The notes under the pieces: model-generated
The model's database searches: none
Seen by the model: only the letters and a program-made list of their open reading frames with translations
Told to the model about the DNA's origin: nothing
Made by a program: the position numbers and the translations under genes
Origin: Prevotellaceae bacterium
Lineage (GTDB): Bacteria > Bacteroidota > Bacteroidia > Bacteroidales > Bacteroidaceae
Reading direction: 5' to 3'
DNA length: 64,000 nt
Assembly (NCBI GenBank): GCA_015257125.1
Contig: JABZKU010000010.1
Location: 1-64,000 of the forward strand
Shown: positions 51,625 to 60,541 of the stretch, one piece after another
Layout: each line of letters opens with the position of its first letter
Position numbering within the stretch: position 1 is the stretch's first letter

Positions 51625-52317
51625 ATGTCTTGCATTCTCCACATAGAAACCTCCACCGCCGTTTGTTCCGTCGCTGTGTCGGAAGATTCGCAGGTGATTT
51701 TCGAAAAACAAACCCTCGAAGGCCCCTCTCACGCCACCGCCCTGGCGCCTTTCGTCGACGAAGCGCTGAGCTTCGCCGAGAGCCACGCCATTCCCCTTGA
51801 TGCCGTTGCGGTGTCGAGCGGCCCGGGCAGCTACACCGGCCTGCGCATCGGCCTTTCCACGGCCAAAGGCGTGGCCTATGCCCGCAATGTGCCCCTCATA
51901 GCCGTGCCGACGCTCAAACTCATCACCGTCGGTCCGCTGCTGTACGACGATGAAATGCCCGACAACGCCCTCTTGGTGCCCATGATCGACGCGCGCCGTA
52001 TGGAAGTCTACGCCGCGGTCTACGATCGCGCGCTGAAACCCCTGCGCGAAGTGGGGGCCGATATCGTCACGGCCGACACCTATCGTGAGTGGCTCGACCG
52101 CGCGCCCGTGTATTTCATGGGCGACGGCGCCGAAAAATGCAAGGCGGTGATCGATCATCCCAACGCGCGATTTGTCGACAACGTGCATCCGCTCGCTCGC
52201 CACATGGCGCCGCTGGCCGAACGCGCCTTCCTCGACGGCGATTTTGTCGATACGGCCTATTTTGAGCCCTTCTATCTCAAAGAATTTCAAACCTCTCTGC
52301 CCAAAAAGCTCTTTTGA
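51625..52317 (+). CDS. tsaB: TsaB, tRNA threonylcarbamoyladenosine synthesis protein
   Basis: 230 residues from MSCILHIETSTAVCSVAVSE. The N-terminal ASKHA-fold start and VSSGPGSYTGLRIGLSTAKG (about 71-90) are diagnostic of TsaB, the partner of TsaD and TsaE in making t6A at position 37 of ANN-decoding tRNAs. The conserved core ends near 120 and the C-terminal lobe is typical in size. The frame is open upstream to 51097, but that part is intergenic in character and precedes the promoter. The DUF4290 gene starts 14 bp after the stop. Confidence 0.93.
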   Translation: MSCILHIETSTAVCSVAVSEDSQVIFEKQTLEGPSHATALAPFVDEALSFAESHAIPLDAVAVSSGPGSYTGLRIGLSTAKGVAYARNVPLIAVPTLKLITVGPLLYDDEMPDNALLVPMIDARRMEVYAAVYDRALKPLREVGADIVTADTYREWLDRAPVYFMGDGAEKCKAVIDHPNARFVDNVHPLARHMAPLAERAFLDGDFVDTAYFEPFYLKEFQTSLPKKLF

Positions 52318-52331
52318 GCGCCGCCCGCCCC

Positions 52332-52871
52332 ATGCAATACAACACGCAAAAAGCGCCCGTGCGCATGAAAGCCTACGGCCGTGAGGTGCAACTCATGGTG
52401 GAGCATGCGCTCACCCTCACCGACCGCGCCGAGCGCACGGCCTATGCGGCGCGCATCGTGGAGACCATGCGCATCGTCAGCCGTCAGCCCGCCGACTCGC
52501 AGGAGGTGAACGAAAAACTGTGGCACCACCTCGCCCAACTCACCGACTATGCCCTCGACATCGACTGGCCGGTGGAGGTGGAGCGCGCGTCGGTCGAACA
52601 GCGCACCGAGCGTTTGCCCTATCCCGCCCATCGTTTGCGCTTTCGCCACTACGGCCATTTGCTCCAAACGTGGATGGATCGTCTCGTCGAAGAGACCGAC
52701 GCCGAAGAACGCGCGCGCCTGTTGCGCCGATTGGCTGCCCGCATGCAGCACAATCTGGCCGAAGTGCGCGGCGGTGCGGTCGAAGCCGAGCGACTTGCCA
52801 AAGACATTGATTTCTGCACCGAAGGGCGCATCTCGACCGCCGAGGTCTTGCGCGCGTTGCAGACTTCTTGA
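52332..52871 (+). CDS. DUF4290 protein
   Basis: 179 residues from MQYNTQKAPVRMKAYGREVQ, the typical opening of this Bacteroidota family. All-helical and soluble, with Arg-rich helices (EETDAEERARLLRRLAARMQ). A TTG at 52314 would overlap tsaB, but the ATG at 52332 begins the conserved part. It lies between tsaB and murA, 28 bp before murA. Function is unknown to me. Confidence 0.82.
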   Translation: MQYNTQKAPVRMKAYGREVQLMVEHALTLTDRAERTAYAARIVETMRIVSRQPADSQEVNEKLWHHLAQLTDYALDIDWPVEVERASVEQRTERLPYPAHRLRFRHYGHLLQTWMDRLVEETDAEERARLLRRLAARMQHNLAEVRGGAVEAERLAKDIDFCTEGRISTAEVLRALQTS

Positions 52872-52899
52872 TTTCTCCCCCTCTTAACCCTTTCACGAC

Positions 52900-54207
52900 A
52901 TGGCCTCTTTTCTCATCGAAGGCAATCGCCGACTCCGGGGCGAAATCACCCCGCAGGGCGCGAAGAACGAAGCGTTGCAAGTGATTTGCGCCACGCTGCT
53001 CACTGACCAAGAAGTGCGTCTGACGAATGTGCCCGACATTGTCGACGTGAACAACCTCATTCGTCTGCTGCAAGACATCGGCGTGTACGTGCGCCGCAAC
53101 GCGCCGGGCGATATCACCTTCCGCGCCGACAACATCGACTTGGACTATCTGCGCACCGACGAGTATCTGGCGCGCTGTTCGTCGTTGCGCGGCTCGATTC
53201 TCACCATCGGCCCGCTCGTGGCTCGCTTCGGTCGCGCACTCATCAGTAAACCCGGCGGCGACAAGATCGGCCGTCGCCGACTCGACACGCATTTCTACGG
53301 TTTGCAAAAGCTCGGCGCGCACTTCCGTGTGGACAGCGAGAATGAACTCTTCGAGATCGAAGCCGAAAAGCTGCAAGGTGCCTACATGTTGCTCGACGAA
53401 GCCTCGGTGACCGGCACGGCCAATATCTTGATGGCCGCCGTGTTGGCCGAAGGCACGACCACCATCTACAACGCCGCCTGCGAACCCTACCTCCAACAGC
53501 TCTGCCACCTGCTCAACCGCATGGGCGCCAACATCTCGGGCATCGCCTCCAACCGACTTACGGTGGTGGGCACGCCCCAACTCCACGGCGCCGAGCACCG
53601 CATCCTGCCCGATATGATCGAGATCGGCTCGTTCATCGGCATCGGTGCGATGGTGGGCGACGGCATCACCATTAAAAACGTGTCGCGCCGTGACTTGGGC
53701 ATCATTCCCGATGCCTTCCGTCGACTCGGCGTGACGGTCGAGGAGCGCGACGACGACCTCTACATCCCCGGCCCGCAACATTATGAGATTGAGTCGTTCA
53801 TCGACGGCTCGTTCATGACGCTGGCCGACGCGCCCTGGCCGGGTCTCACCCCCGACCTCCTTTCGATTCTGCTCGTTGTGGCCACGCAGGCCAAAGGGAG
53901 CGTGCTTTTCCATCAAAAGATGTTTGAAAGCCGCCTCTTCTTCGTCGACAAACTCATCGACATGGGCGCGCAGATCATCTTGTGCGACCCGCATCGCGCC
54001 GTCGTCGTCGGCCACGACTTCAATCTGCAGTTGAAGGCGCGCCGCATGGCCAGCCCCGACATCCGCGCCGGCATCGCGTTGCTCATCGCCGCGCTCAGTG
54101 CCGACGGAACGAGCCGCATCGACAACGTGGGGCAGATCGACCGTGGCTACGAGCACATCGAAGATCGTCTCAACGCACTCGGGGCTTGCATCACGCGCCT
54201 CGAATAA
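52900..54207 (+). CDS. murA: MurA, UDP-N-acetylglucosamine 1-carboxyvinyltransferase, with Asp at the fosfomycin-target position
   Basis: 435 residues, full length. It transfers enolpyruvate to UDP-GlcNAc, the first committed step of peptidoglycan synthesis. The catalytic loop reads LISKPGGDKIGRRRLDTHF: the usual Cys of the GGCAIG loop (Cys115 in E. coli) is Asp121 here. Asp at this position keeps activity and is known to make MurA insensitive to fosfomycin in other bacteria. QGAKNEAL (about 19-26) holds the conserved Lys and Asn of the active site. It is followed by rimM after 27 bp. Confidence 0.95.
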   Translation: MASFLIEGNRRLRGEITPQGAKNEALQVICATLLTDQEVRLTNVPDIVDVNNLIRLLQDIGVYVRRNAPGDITFRADNIDLDYLRTDEYLARCSSLRGSILTIGPLVARFGRALISKPGGDKIGRRRLDTHFYGLQKLGAHFRVDSENELFEIEAEKLQGAYMLLDEASVTGTANILMAAVLAEGTTTIYNAACEPYLQQLCHLLNRMGANISGIASNRLTVVGTPQLHGAEHRILPDMIEIGSFIGIGAMVGDGITIKNVSRRDLGIIPDAFRRLGVTVEERDDDLYIPGPQHYEIESFIDGSFMTLADAPWPGLTPDLLSILLVVATQAKGSVLFHQKMFESRLFFVDKLIDMGAQIILCDPHRAVVVGHDFNLQLKARRMASPDIRAGIALLIAALSADGTSRIDNVGQIDRGYEHIEDRLNALGACITRLE

Positions 54208-54234
54208 ACCAACAGGATTCTCCTTTTTCCTTCC

Positions 54235-54825
54235 ATGATTTTAGACTCCGACGTTTTCTCCATCGGGCGATTCACCCGCACGCACGGCATCCACGGCGAA
54301 ATCGAAGTGCATTTCAACGACGATGTCTTCGACCGCGGTGAAGCCGACTATGTGTTCCTCAAAATTGACGGGCTGTATGTGCCGTTCTTCCTCGAAGACT
54401 ATCGTTTCAAAGGGAGCGAATCGGCCTTGTTTACGCTCGACGGCATCGACAGCGACACCGCTGCGCGCGAACTCGTGGGACACACGGTCTACTATCCCCT
54501 CGATGCCCGCCCGGCCGAGGACGAAGCAACGATTTCGTCGCTCCGCGCCTTCACGGGGTTCCGCCTTCTCCTCATCGATCGTCAGGCTTTGGCCGAAACG
54601 GCCGAGGAAGGGGACGAAACGAGCGAAAACGGTGTGCCGACCCTCGAACTCGGCACCGTGAAGCACGTCGAAACCGCGACGGCCAACACGCTCCTCACGG
54701 TCGAAGTGGAGGGCGGAGAGGACGTGCTCCTGCCCTTGCACGACGACTTTGTGGTGGACTACGATCTGCGCGAGCGCTATCTGGTGCTTGACGTGCCCGA
54801 AGGGTTGATCGATCTCAACGACTGA
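54235..54825 (+). CDS. rimM: RimM, 16S rRNA processing/30S maturation factor
   Basis: 196 residues. The N-terminal RimM barrel has FSIGRFTRTHGIHGEIEVHF (about 8-27) and the C-terminal PRC barrel has LLPLHDDFVVDYDLRERYLV (about 163-182). It aids maturation of the 30S head. An acidic loop of about 20 residues (AETAEEGDETSENG, about 119-132) makes it longer than the usual 170-180 residues. It sits between murA and dxr; dxr starts 11 bp after its stop. Confidence 0.93.
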   Translation: MILDSDVFSIGRFTRTHGIHGEIEVHFNDDVFDRGEADYVFLKIDGLYVPFFLEDYRFKGSESALFTLDGIDSDTAARELVGHTVYYPLDARPAEDEATISSLRAFTGFRLLLIDRQALAETAEEGDETSENGVPTLELGTVKHVETATANTLLTVEVEGGEDVLLPLHDDFVVDYDLRERYLVLDVPEGLIDLND

Positions 54826-54836
54826 ATGCCCCGACT

Positions 54837-55988
54837 ATGAAACGAATTGCCATACTCGGTTCGACCGGCTCGATCGGCACGCAAACCCTCGACGTGGTGC
54901 GCGAACACGCCGGCGAATACGAGGCCTATGCCCTCACGGCGGGGCACAACGCCGAATTGCTCATTGCGCAGGCGCGCGAATTTCGCCCCGAAGCGGTGGT
55001 CATCGCCGACGAGTCGCGCTACGAAACGGTGCGCGAGGCGCTGGCCGACCTGCCCATTAAGGTGTGGACAGGCGCGGAAGCCATCTGCGACGTCGCCCGA
55101 CTGCCCGAAGTGGACGTGGTGGTGACGGCCATGGTGGGTTTCGCCGGACTCCGCCCCACAGTGGCGGCCATCGAAGCCGGCAAAACCATCGCACTGGCCA
55201 ACAAGGAAACGCTCGTTGTGGCGGGCGAACTCATTACGGAGCTCGCGGTGAAACATCGCGCGCCGATTCTGCCCGTGGACAGCGAACACAGCGCGATTTT
55301 CCAGTGCTTGGTGGGCGAAGACGGCAATGCTATCGACAAAATCCTCCTCACCGCGTCGGGAGGTCCCTTCCGCACGACGCCGATCGAAGAGTTGGCCGGC
55401 GTCACTGCGGCGCGCGCCTTGAAACACCCCAACTGGGAGATGGGCGCCAAGATTACGATCGACAGTGCCACGATGATGAACAAGGGGTTTGAGATGATCG
55501 AAGCCAAATGGCTCTTCGGCATCGAACCCGAGCGCATCGAAGTACTGGTACATCCCGAGAGCATTGTGCACAGTGCGGTGCAACTGGCCGACGGGGGCGT
55601 GAAGGCGCAACTCGGCGTGCCTGATATGCGGTTGCCCATTCAATATGCGTTGTCGTTCCCGCACCGTTTGTCGCTCAGCGGTGAGCGTTTGGATCTGGCC
55701 GCCCTCGGCCGTCTCACGTTTGAGCGCCCCGATTTTGACAAATTCGACTGCCTGCGCATCGCTTACGAGGCGATCGAGGCGGGCGGCAACCTGCCTTGTG
55801 TGGTGAACGCGGCCAACGAGGTGGCCAACGCGGCGTTCCGGCGCGACGCCATCGGTTTTCTCGACATCCCGCGCTTGATTCGTCGCGCCATGGCCGACGC
55901 CACGCGCTGTTCTCGCGCTTCGCTCGACGACTATCTCGCCTCCGACGCCGAGGTGCGTCGACTCGTGGCCGATTACCTCAATCATTAA
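54837..55988 (+). CDS. dxr: 1-deoxy-D-xylulose 5-phosphate reductoisomerase
   Basis: 383 residues, normal length. MKRIAILGSTGSIGTQTLDV is the NADPH-binding start; LANKETLVVAGELI (about 121-134) and PVDSEHSAIFQCLVGE (about 147-162, metal-binding Asp and Glu) are family signatures. It makes MEP in the non-mevalonate isoprenoid pathway. The dxr-rseP order with 28 bp between them is common in bacteria. Confidence 0.96.
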   Translation: MKRIAILGSTGSIGTQTLDVVREHAGEYEAYALTAGHNAELLIAQAREFRPEAVVIADESRYETVREALADLPIKVWTGAEAICDVARLPEVDVVVTAMVGFAGLRPTVAAIEAGKTIALANKETLVVAGELITELAVKHRAPILPVDSEHSAIFQCLVGEDGNAIDKILLTASGGPFRTTPIEELAGVTAARALKHPNWEMGAKITIDSATMMNKGFEMIEAKWLFGIEPERIEVLVHPESIVHSAVQLADGGVKAQLGVPDMRLPIQYALSFPHRLSLSGERLDLAALGRLTFERPDFDKFDCLRIAYEAIEAGGNLPCVVNAANEVANAAFRRDAIGFLDIPRLIRRAMADATRCSRASLDDYLASDAEVRRLVADYLNH

Positions 55989-56016
55989 ATACAACTCCCC
56001 TGCAAGTTCTTTTTAG

Positions 56017-57408
56017 ATGGAAACATTTTTGATCAAAGCCCTCCAATTGGTGCTCAGCATTTCGCTGCTCGTCATTCTGCACGAGGGCGGACACTTCTTC
56101 TTTGCGAAGCTCTTCGGCATTCGCGTGCACCGCTTTTGTCTGTTTTTCGATTTTTGGAAAGGCGGTAAGCGCATGGCGTTGCCCCTCGGCACATGGGGCG
56201 GCACAAAGTTCGCCATCGGTTGGTTGCCCTTCGGCGGTTATGTGGAAATCGCGGGCATGGTGGACGAAAGCACCGATGCCGACGCGGTGAAGCGCGAAGA
56301 AGCCGAGGTGCCGGCCGACCAACTCTTCAAAAACAAGCCGGCTTGGCAGCGTTTGCTCGTCATGGTGGGCGGTGTGCTGGTCAATTTCTTAGTGGCGCTC
56401 TTCATTTATGCCATGATCCTCTTGACGTGGGGCGAACAGCGCACGCCGGTGACGGCCGTGCAGCACGGTTATTCCTTTAACTCCACGGCGAAGGAAATGG
56501 GTTTCCGCGACGGTGACCTGATTGTGGGTGCCGACGACAAGAACTACACGTATCTCGACAATGCGCAGCTGTTGCGCGATCTGGGCAAGGCGAAAGTCAT
56601 CCACGTCTTGCGCGATGGCCGCCCGATTACGGTGAATGTCGACGGCCGTGTGGATTTGCTCAAGATGCTCAAGGAGCAACCGCCCTTCGTTGCTTTGACT
56701 TTGCCTTCGATTGTGGACTCGGCCATGGCCGGAAGCCCCGCGGCGAAAGCCGGTGTGCGCGCCGGCGATAGCATTGTGGCCATTAACGGCAAAGCGGTGA
56801 CGACTTGGAACCAAATCGACGAGCACCTCGGTGTGGTGCAGGACCGTATCACGGCGGCACAGGGCAAGATCGACCCGAAATGGTTGGCCACGACGCTCGT
56901 GGTGAAGCATCGCGGCGCCACGACGGCTGACACGCTCCGCTTCTCCCTCACCCCCGAGGGAAAACTTGGCGTCTTTAAGCACAATGTGCTGATGGACTAC
57001 CGCGCCGACACGATACATTATGATTTGGCGAGCTGTTTCCCGGCCGGCGCTGCCCACGGATGGAAGGTGCTTTCGGGCTATGTGAGCGATTTGCGCTACA
57101 TCTTCTCTTCGGAGGGCATGAAGAGCGTGGGATCGTTCGGCACCATCGGCAGCCTTTTCCCCGCTGCGTGGAACTGGGCGGCCTTCTGGCAGCTCACTGC
57201 CTTCATTTCGCTGATGTTGGCCTTCATGAACTTCCTGCCCATCCCCATGCTCGACGGTGGATACATCTTTATTACGTTGCTCGAAATGATCACGCGCCGC
57301 AGATTCTCCGACAAGGTGATCGAACGCGTGAACACGGTGGGTTTCTACTTCGTGTTGGCGTTGATGGCCTTGGGCATCTTCAATGATGTGGTGAAGTTTA
57401 TCTTCTGA
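56017..57408 (+). CDS. rseP: RseP-type site-2 zinc metalloprotease
   Basis: 463 residues. LVILHEGGHFFFAKLFGIRV (about 19-38) contains the HExxH zinc site in the first helix. Helix 2 lies near 113-130. Two PDZ-like regions follow; SPAAKAGVRAGDSIVAINGK is in the second (about 236-260). MNFLPIPMLDGGYIF (about 405-419) gives the LDG zinc ligand. The enzyme cuts transmembrane segments of anti-sigma factors or signal-peptide remnants. It is the last gene of the operon; a large hairpin follows. Confidence 0.95.
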   Translation: METFLIKALQLVLSISLLVILHEGGHFFFAKLFGIRVHRFCLFFDFWKGGKRMALPLGTWGGTKFAIGWLPFGGYVEIAGMVDESTDADAVKREEAEVPADQLFKNKPAWQRLLVMVGGVLVNFLVALFIYAMILLTWGEQRTPVTAVQHGYSFNSTAKEMGFRDGDLIVGADDKNYTYLDNAQLLRDLGKAKVIHVLRDGRPITVNVDGRVDLLKMLKEQPPFVALTLPSIVDSAMAGSPAAKAGVRAGDSIVAINGKAVTTWNQIDEHLGVVQDRITAAQGKIDPKWLATTLVVKHRGATTADTLRFSLTPEGKLGVFKHNVLMDYRADTIHYDLASCFPAGAAHGWKVLSGYVSDLRYIFSSEGMKSVGSFGTIGSLFPAAWNWAAFWQLTAFISLMLAFMNFLPIPMLDGGYIFITLLEMITRRRFSDKVIERVNTVGFYFVLALMALGIFNDVVKFIF

Positions 57409-57453
57409 TCGCCGAAGATCCTCCGCGGCATTCGCGCTTGGCGCTACTCATTT

Positions 57454-57497
57454 GCGACATCGCACACTGCAAGTTGGCTTGAAGTGTGCGATGTCGC
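57454..57497 (+). terminator. hairpin after rseP
   Basis: GCGACATCGCACACT (57454-57468) pairs perfectly with AGTGTGCGATGTCGC (57483-57497) across 14 nt; CGTTTCTGAC follows. No strong T-tract. Confidence 0.6.
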
Positions 57498-57589
57498 CGT
57501 TTCTGACTGTGCGAAATGGCCGATTTGCCAAGATTCGCCGCCCTATTCTCTGAAAAAAACTTGTTTGTGGCGTAAAAAGTCTTTCGTTT

Positions 57590-57621
57590 TTTGCGGGCGA
57601 ACCACAAACTGCCTATTTTCG
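57590..57621 (+). promoter_or_regulatory. promoter for the outer-membrane beta-barrel gene
   Basis: TTTG (57590-57593), 20 bp, TATTTTCG (57614-57621; 7 of 8 matches). Leader of about 100 nt to the ATG at 57726. Confidence 0.65.
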
Positions 57622-57725
57622 TCCTCGTAAACGAATCGCTAGTTGAAAGTTTTACTTTTCTCGTTAACGACAGATGAGGAGAAACTGAAGCGGTTCTATC
57701 CACAAACACTTAAAAGATTACGACA

Positions 57726-58238
57726 ATGAAGAAAATCGTACTCGCACTCGCCCTCGTAGGCGGCACGCTCGCAGCTGATGCACAAGTATACCTCGGTGGT
57801 AAGCTCGGTCTTTGGAGCACCAAAGACAGAGAAACCAATGTAACGCTCGCTCCCGAAATCGGTTACAAGCTCAACAAGGACGTCGCGCTCGGTACTTCGA
57901 TCAACTACTCGTTGAACGACCCCAAGGGTGACAAGAACAACACGTCGGTTTTCGAGTTCAACCCCTACCTCCGTTACACGGCTTGCCGTGTGGGCGCCGT
58001 TAGCTTCATCTTCGATGGTGCACTCGGCTTCAACTGGGCTTCGACTGAAGCACAGTCCGGCAGCAACTTCGGTTGGTCGGTTGGCGTACGTCCCGGTATC
58101 TCCGTAGACCTCAACCGCAACTGGAACTTCGTAGCCAGCTTCGGTGAACTCGGTTACAGCAAGCGCGACGAAGTAGAGCGATACGGCTACCGCTTCAGCA
58201 CTACGGACGTGAACCTCGGCTTCTACTACAACTTCTAA
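57726..58238 (+). CDS. small outer-membrane beta-barrel protein
   Basis: 170 residues. Signal peptide MKKIVLALALVGGTLAADA with cleavage before QVYLGG. The rest alternates polar and hydrophobic residues in about eight strands (VYLGGKLGLWS, APEIGYKLNKDVALGTSINY, DVNLGFYYNF) and ends in Phe, as expected for BamA-dependent insertion. It resembles the OmpX/OmpW-like porin family PF13505. Codon choice (GGT, CGT, AAC, CTC) suggests strong expression. It has its own promoter and terminator. Confidence 0.85.
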   Translation: MKKIVLALALVGGTLAADAQVYLGGKLGLWSTKDRETNVTLAPEIGYKLNKDVALGTSINYSLNDPKGDKNNTSVFEFNPYLRYTACRVGAVSFIFDGALGFNWASTEAQSGSNFGWSVGVRPGISVDLNRNWNFVASFGELGYSKRDEVERYGYRFSTTDVNLGFYYNF

Positions 58239-58276
58239 GCAGTCAGTAGCACTGAGAGTACACTCTACTTAATAGG

Positions 58277-58313
58277 CATCCCTCGTTTTCTAAGGAAAGC
58301 GGGGGATGTTTGC
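58277..58313 (+). terminator. terminator after the beta-barrel gene
   Basis: CATCCCTCGTTTTC pairs with GAAAGCGGGGGATG (two G-T pairs), then TTTGCG. Confidence 0.75.
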
Positions 58314-58477
58314 GTTGAGAGCAGATGCAACTTGCCCTCAAGTCGAGGGCTGGGTGGGAGAAAAGCGATCAGCGTCAAAGGGGGAACGCTTCCTTTCTTC
58401 TCGCCCTCGGGCAAACGAGCCGAAACAACGAGAAACAGCTGCCGCGCCCGAGACTTCCGATGGCCGGCAGTGCCGTA

Positions 58478-58521
58478 TAAAAAGCAAGCGCCGCATTGTC
58501 GAGCAGGACAATGCGGCGCTT
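58478..58521 (-). terminator. terminator of the lysS-to-divIC minus-strand run
   Basis: AAGCGCCGCATTGTC (58486-58500) pairs perfectly with GACAATGCGGCGCTT (58507-58521). On the minus strand the stem is followed by GCTTTTTATACGG. The stretch 58314-58477 shows no gene. Confidence 0.9.
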
Positions 58522-58540
58522 AGGGGAAAAGGAGGCGTCG

Positions 58541-58921
58541 TTAGTTGTTGTCTTCCTTGTCTAATTCAGCAGGCAGGCGAAAAGCGGTGTAGAGTTCGAG
58601 TACAGCGGCCACGGCCAGCGTGATCTTCCATTCGCCTCCGCGGAGAGGCAGCAGGTGTGACTCGGCGGCGAGCATCAAGCAGGCCGAAATCATGAGAAGG
58701 AGGGCACCGAGCATCTGTTGACGGCGCAAGCGACGCACGGTGACGCTGCGTCCGTCGTAGCGCTGCACCAATTGCAGCGTGCCGAAGAGGAGGGCACCGG
58801 CGCTGAACACATAAGGACCGTAGTGCGACAGCGTGGGCACCATGGGAAGGAGGGCACTGGCGAGCAAAAGGAGTCCGCCGAGCGTGAAAGCAAGGGATTG
58901 CAGATGAGAAAGAGGCTTCAT
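58541..58921 (-). CDS. small membrane protein, unknown function
   Basis: 126 residues from MKPLSHLQSLAFTLGGLLLL. Four hydrophobic helices (about 8-27, 34-50, 69-85 and 95-112) with a basic loop RYDGRSVTVRRLRRQQ between the second and third (positive inside). It resembles conserved Bacteroidota integral membrane proteins of no known function. It follows the divIC gene by 109 bp and precedes the terminator. An in-frame upstream ATG at 59047 would overlap divIC. Confidence 0.65.
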   Translation of the reverse strand: MKPLSHLQSLAFTLGGLLLLASALLPMVPTLSHYGPYVFSAGALLFGTLQLVQRYDGRSVTVRRLRRQQMLGALLLMISACLMLAAESHLLPLRGGEWKITLAVAAVLELYTAFRLPAELDKEDNN

Positions 58922-59030
58922 GAGCAGTGAGATCCGGGGGGACGAATGGAGAAAGGGGAAAGGAGTGGAGAAAAGGCGGTGCGAAGTCGAACACGGAGGG
59001 ACGACTTCACACCGCCAAGGTAGTTGTGTG

Positions 59031-59330
59031 TCATTCTTCGACGACAACGTAGACGTCTTCGTTCTCGTTTTTCATGAGCAAGTTCACGCGCGCCACCTTT
59101 TCGACCGCTGCGGCAGAGGTTTCGAGCATGCGCAGTTCGCGCGTGTCGTGTTCATACTCCTTGTGGTACTGTGCCACGCGCTCGGCATACTCCATATTCT
59201 GGCGCTTCAGCGACCAATACTCGTAGAAATTGTATTCGCCGAAGAAACCGGCCATCACAAAGAAGTAAATCAAGAGAGCCGGAAAGCGATAGCTCCAGAG
59301 CTTTTGTAGGACGTTGCGGAAATTGTTCAT
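59031..59330 (-). CDS. DivIC/FtsB-like septum formation protein
   Basis: 99 residues. A short cytoplasmic start, one helix (about 16-34, FPALLIYFFVMAGFFGEY) and a coiled coil (about 38-75, SLKRQNMEYAERVAQYHKEY) make the plan of the FtsB/DivIC/FtsL group, part of the divisome subcomplex that recruits late cell-division proteins. The C-terminal ARVNLLMKNENEDVYVVVEE resembles the family's ending. queF lies 15 bp upstream. Confidence 0.85.
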   Translation of the reverse strand: MNNFRNVLQKLWSYRFPALLIYFFVMAGFFGEYNFYEYWSLKRQNMEYAERVAQYHKEYEHDTRELRMLETSAAAVEKVARVNLLMKNENEDVYVVVEE

Positions 59331-59345
59331 GACGGAGAGCGTTTT

Positions 59346-59810
59346 TTACATGTCGTGGCGGCGAAGACGTTCGTCGGCGAGGGCTTCGTATTTGGTGCCG
59401 GGGCGTCCATAGTTAGCGTAGGGGAAGATGCTGATGCCGCCGCGCGGAGTGAACAGACCGGTGACCTCGATGTATTTGGGTTCCATGAGGCGAACGAGGT
59501 CTTTCATGATGACATTGACGCAATCTTCGTGGAAATCGCCGTGATTGCGGAACGAGAAGAGATAGAGTTTCAGACTCTTGCTCTCCACCATGCGTTCGCC
59601 CGGGATGTAGGAGATGCGAATCTCGGCAAAGTCGGGTTGTCCGGTGATGGGGCAGAGCGAAGTGAACTCCGGACAGTTGAAGCGCACCCAATAGTCGTTG
59701 TCGGGGTGCTTGTTGATGAAGGTTTCGAGCACTTCGGGTGCGTAGTCGTCGGGATATTGAGTACCTTGGCTGCCCAGATGTTGCAAACCTTCAGTTTCGC
59801 GTTGAGACAT
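59346..59810 (-). CDS. queF: QueF, NADPH-dependent preQ0 reductase
   Basis: 154 residues, the short (type I) form. PEFTSLCPITGQPDFAEI contains the nucleophilic Cys (about 53), and MVESKSLKLYLFSFRNH and DFHEDCVNV contain the substrate-binding Glu-Ser and His-Glu pairs. It reduces 7-cyano-7-deazaguanine to preQ1 for queuosine in tRNA. queC is 18 bp upstream in the same operon. Confidence 0.95.
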   Translation of the reverse strand: MSQRETEGLQHLGSQGTQYPDDYAPEVLETFINKHPDNDYWVRFNCPEFTSLCPITGQPDFAEIRISYIPGERMVESKSLKLYLFSFRNHGDFHEDCVNVIMKDLVRLMEPKYIEVTGLFTPRGGISIFPYANYGRPGTKYEALADERLRRHDM

Positions 59811-59828
59811 AATCGAGAGAGAAGGAGA

Positions 59829-60503
59829 TTAAACTTTGGATTTCAAATAGGTTTCGAGCCCTTCGCGGCGCAGTTTGCAGGCCGGACAGTGGCCGCAGCC
59901 GTCGCCCACCACGCCGTTGTAACAAGTGAGGGTGCGTGTGCGAATGAGATCGAGCACGCCCAGCTGGTCTGCCATGCCCCAGGTTTCGGCTTTGTCGAGC
60001 CACATGAGCGGCGTGTGCAGGCGAAACTGCTCGTCCAGGGCGAGGTTGAGCGTGACGTTGAGGCTCTTGATGAAGTTGTCGCGGCAGTCGGGATAGCCGG
60101 AGAAGTCCGTTTGGCCAACTCCCGTGACGAGATCGAAGATACCGCGCTCGCGAGCGTAGACCGCGGCGATGCTGAGGAAGAAGAGGTTGCGCCCGGGCAC
60201 GAAGGTGTTGGGCGGGCCGCCGGCGGGTTTGTCGGCGTCCATCTCGAGGGTAGTGTCGGTGAGGGAGTTGCTGCCGAGTTGGCCGAGGAGAGGCACGTCC
60301 ATCACTTCGTAGTGCACGTGCTGTTCGGCGCAGATTTCGGTGGCGATGTCTACCTCGTGGGTGTGTTTCTGTCCGTAGGTGAAGCCCAGGGCGCACACTT
60401 CGTCGAAACGTTGCAGTGCCCAAAAGAGGCAAGTGGTGGAGTCCTGTCCGCCGCTGAGCACCACGAGGGCGCGGCGGGGGGAAGAGGAGGTGGGTTGAGC
60501 CAT
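59829..60503 (-). CDS. queC: QueC, 7-cyano-7-deazaguanine synthase
   Basis: 224 residues. VVLSGGQDSTTCLFWALQRF is the PP-loop ATP site (about 15-34). GDGCGHCPACKLRREGLETY near the C-terminus provides zinc-binding Cys residues. It converts 7-carboxy-7-deazaguanine to preQ0, the substrate of the QueF encoded next. The other pathway genes (queD, queE) are not in the window. Confidence 0.96.
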   Translation of the reverse strand: MAQPTSSSPRRALVVLSGGQDSTTCLFWALQRFDEVCALGFTYGQKHTHEVDIATEICAEQHVHYEVMDVPLLGQLGSNSLTDTTLEMDADKPAGGPPNTFVPGRNLFFLSIAAVYARERGIFDLVTGVGQTDFSGYPDCRDNFIKSLNVTLNLALDEQFRLHTPLMWLDKAETWGMADQLGVLDLIRTRTLTCYNGVVGDGCGHCPACKLRREGLETYLKSKV

Positions 60504-60541
60504 AGGGAGTTAGGAGATTGTCGCAGCGATGCGCAGCGTGT

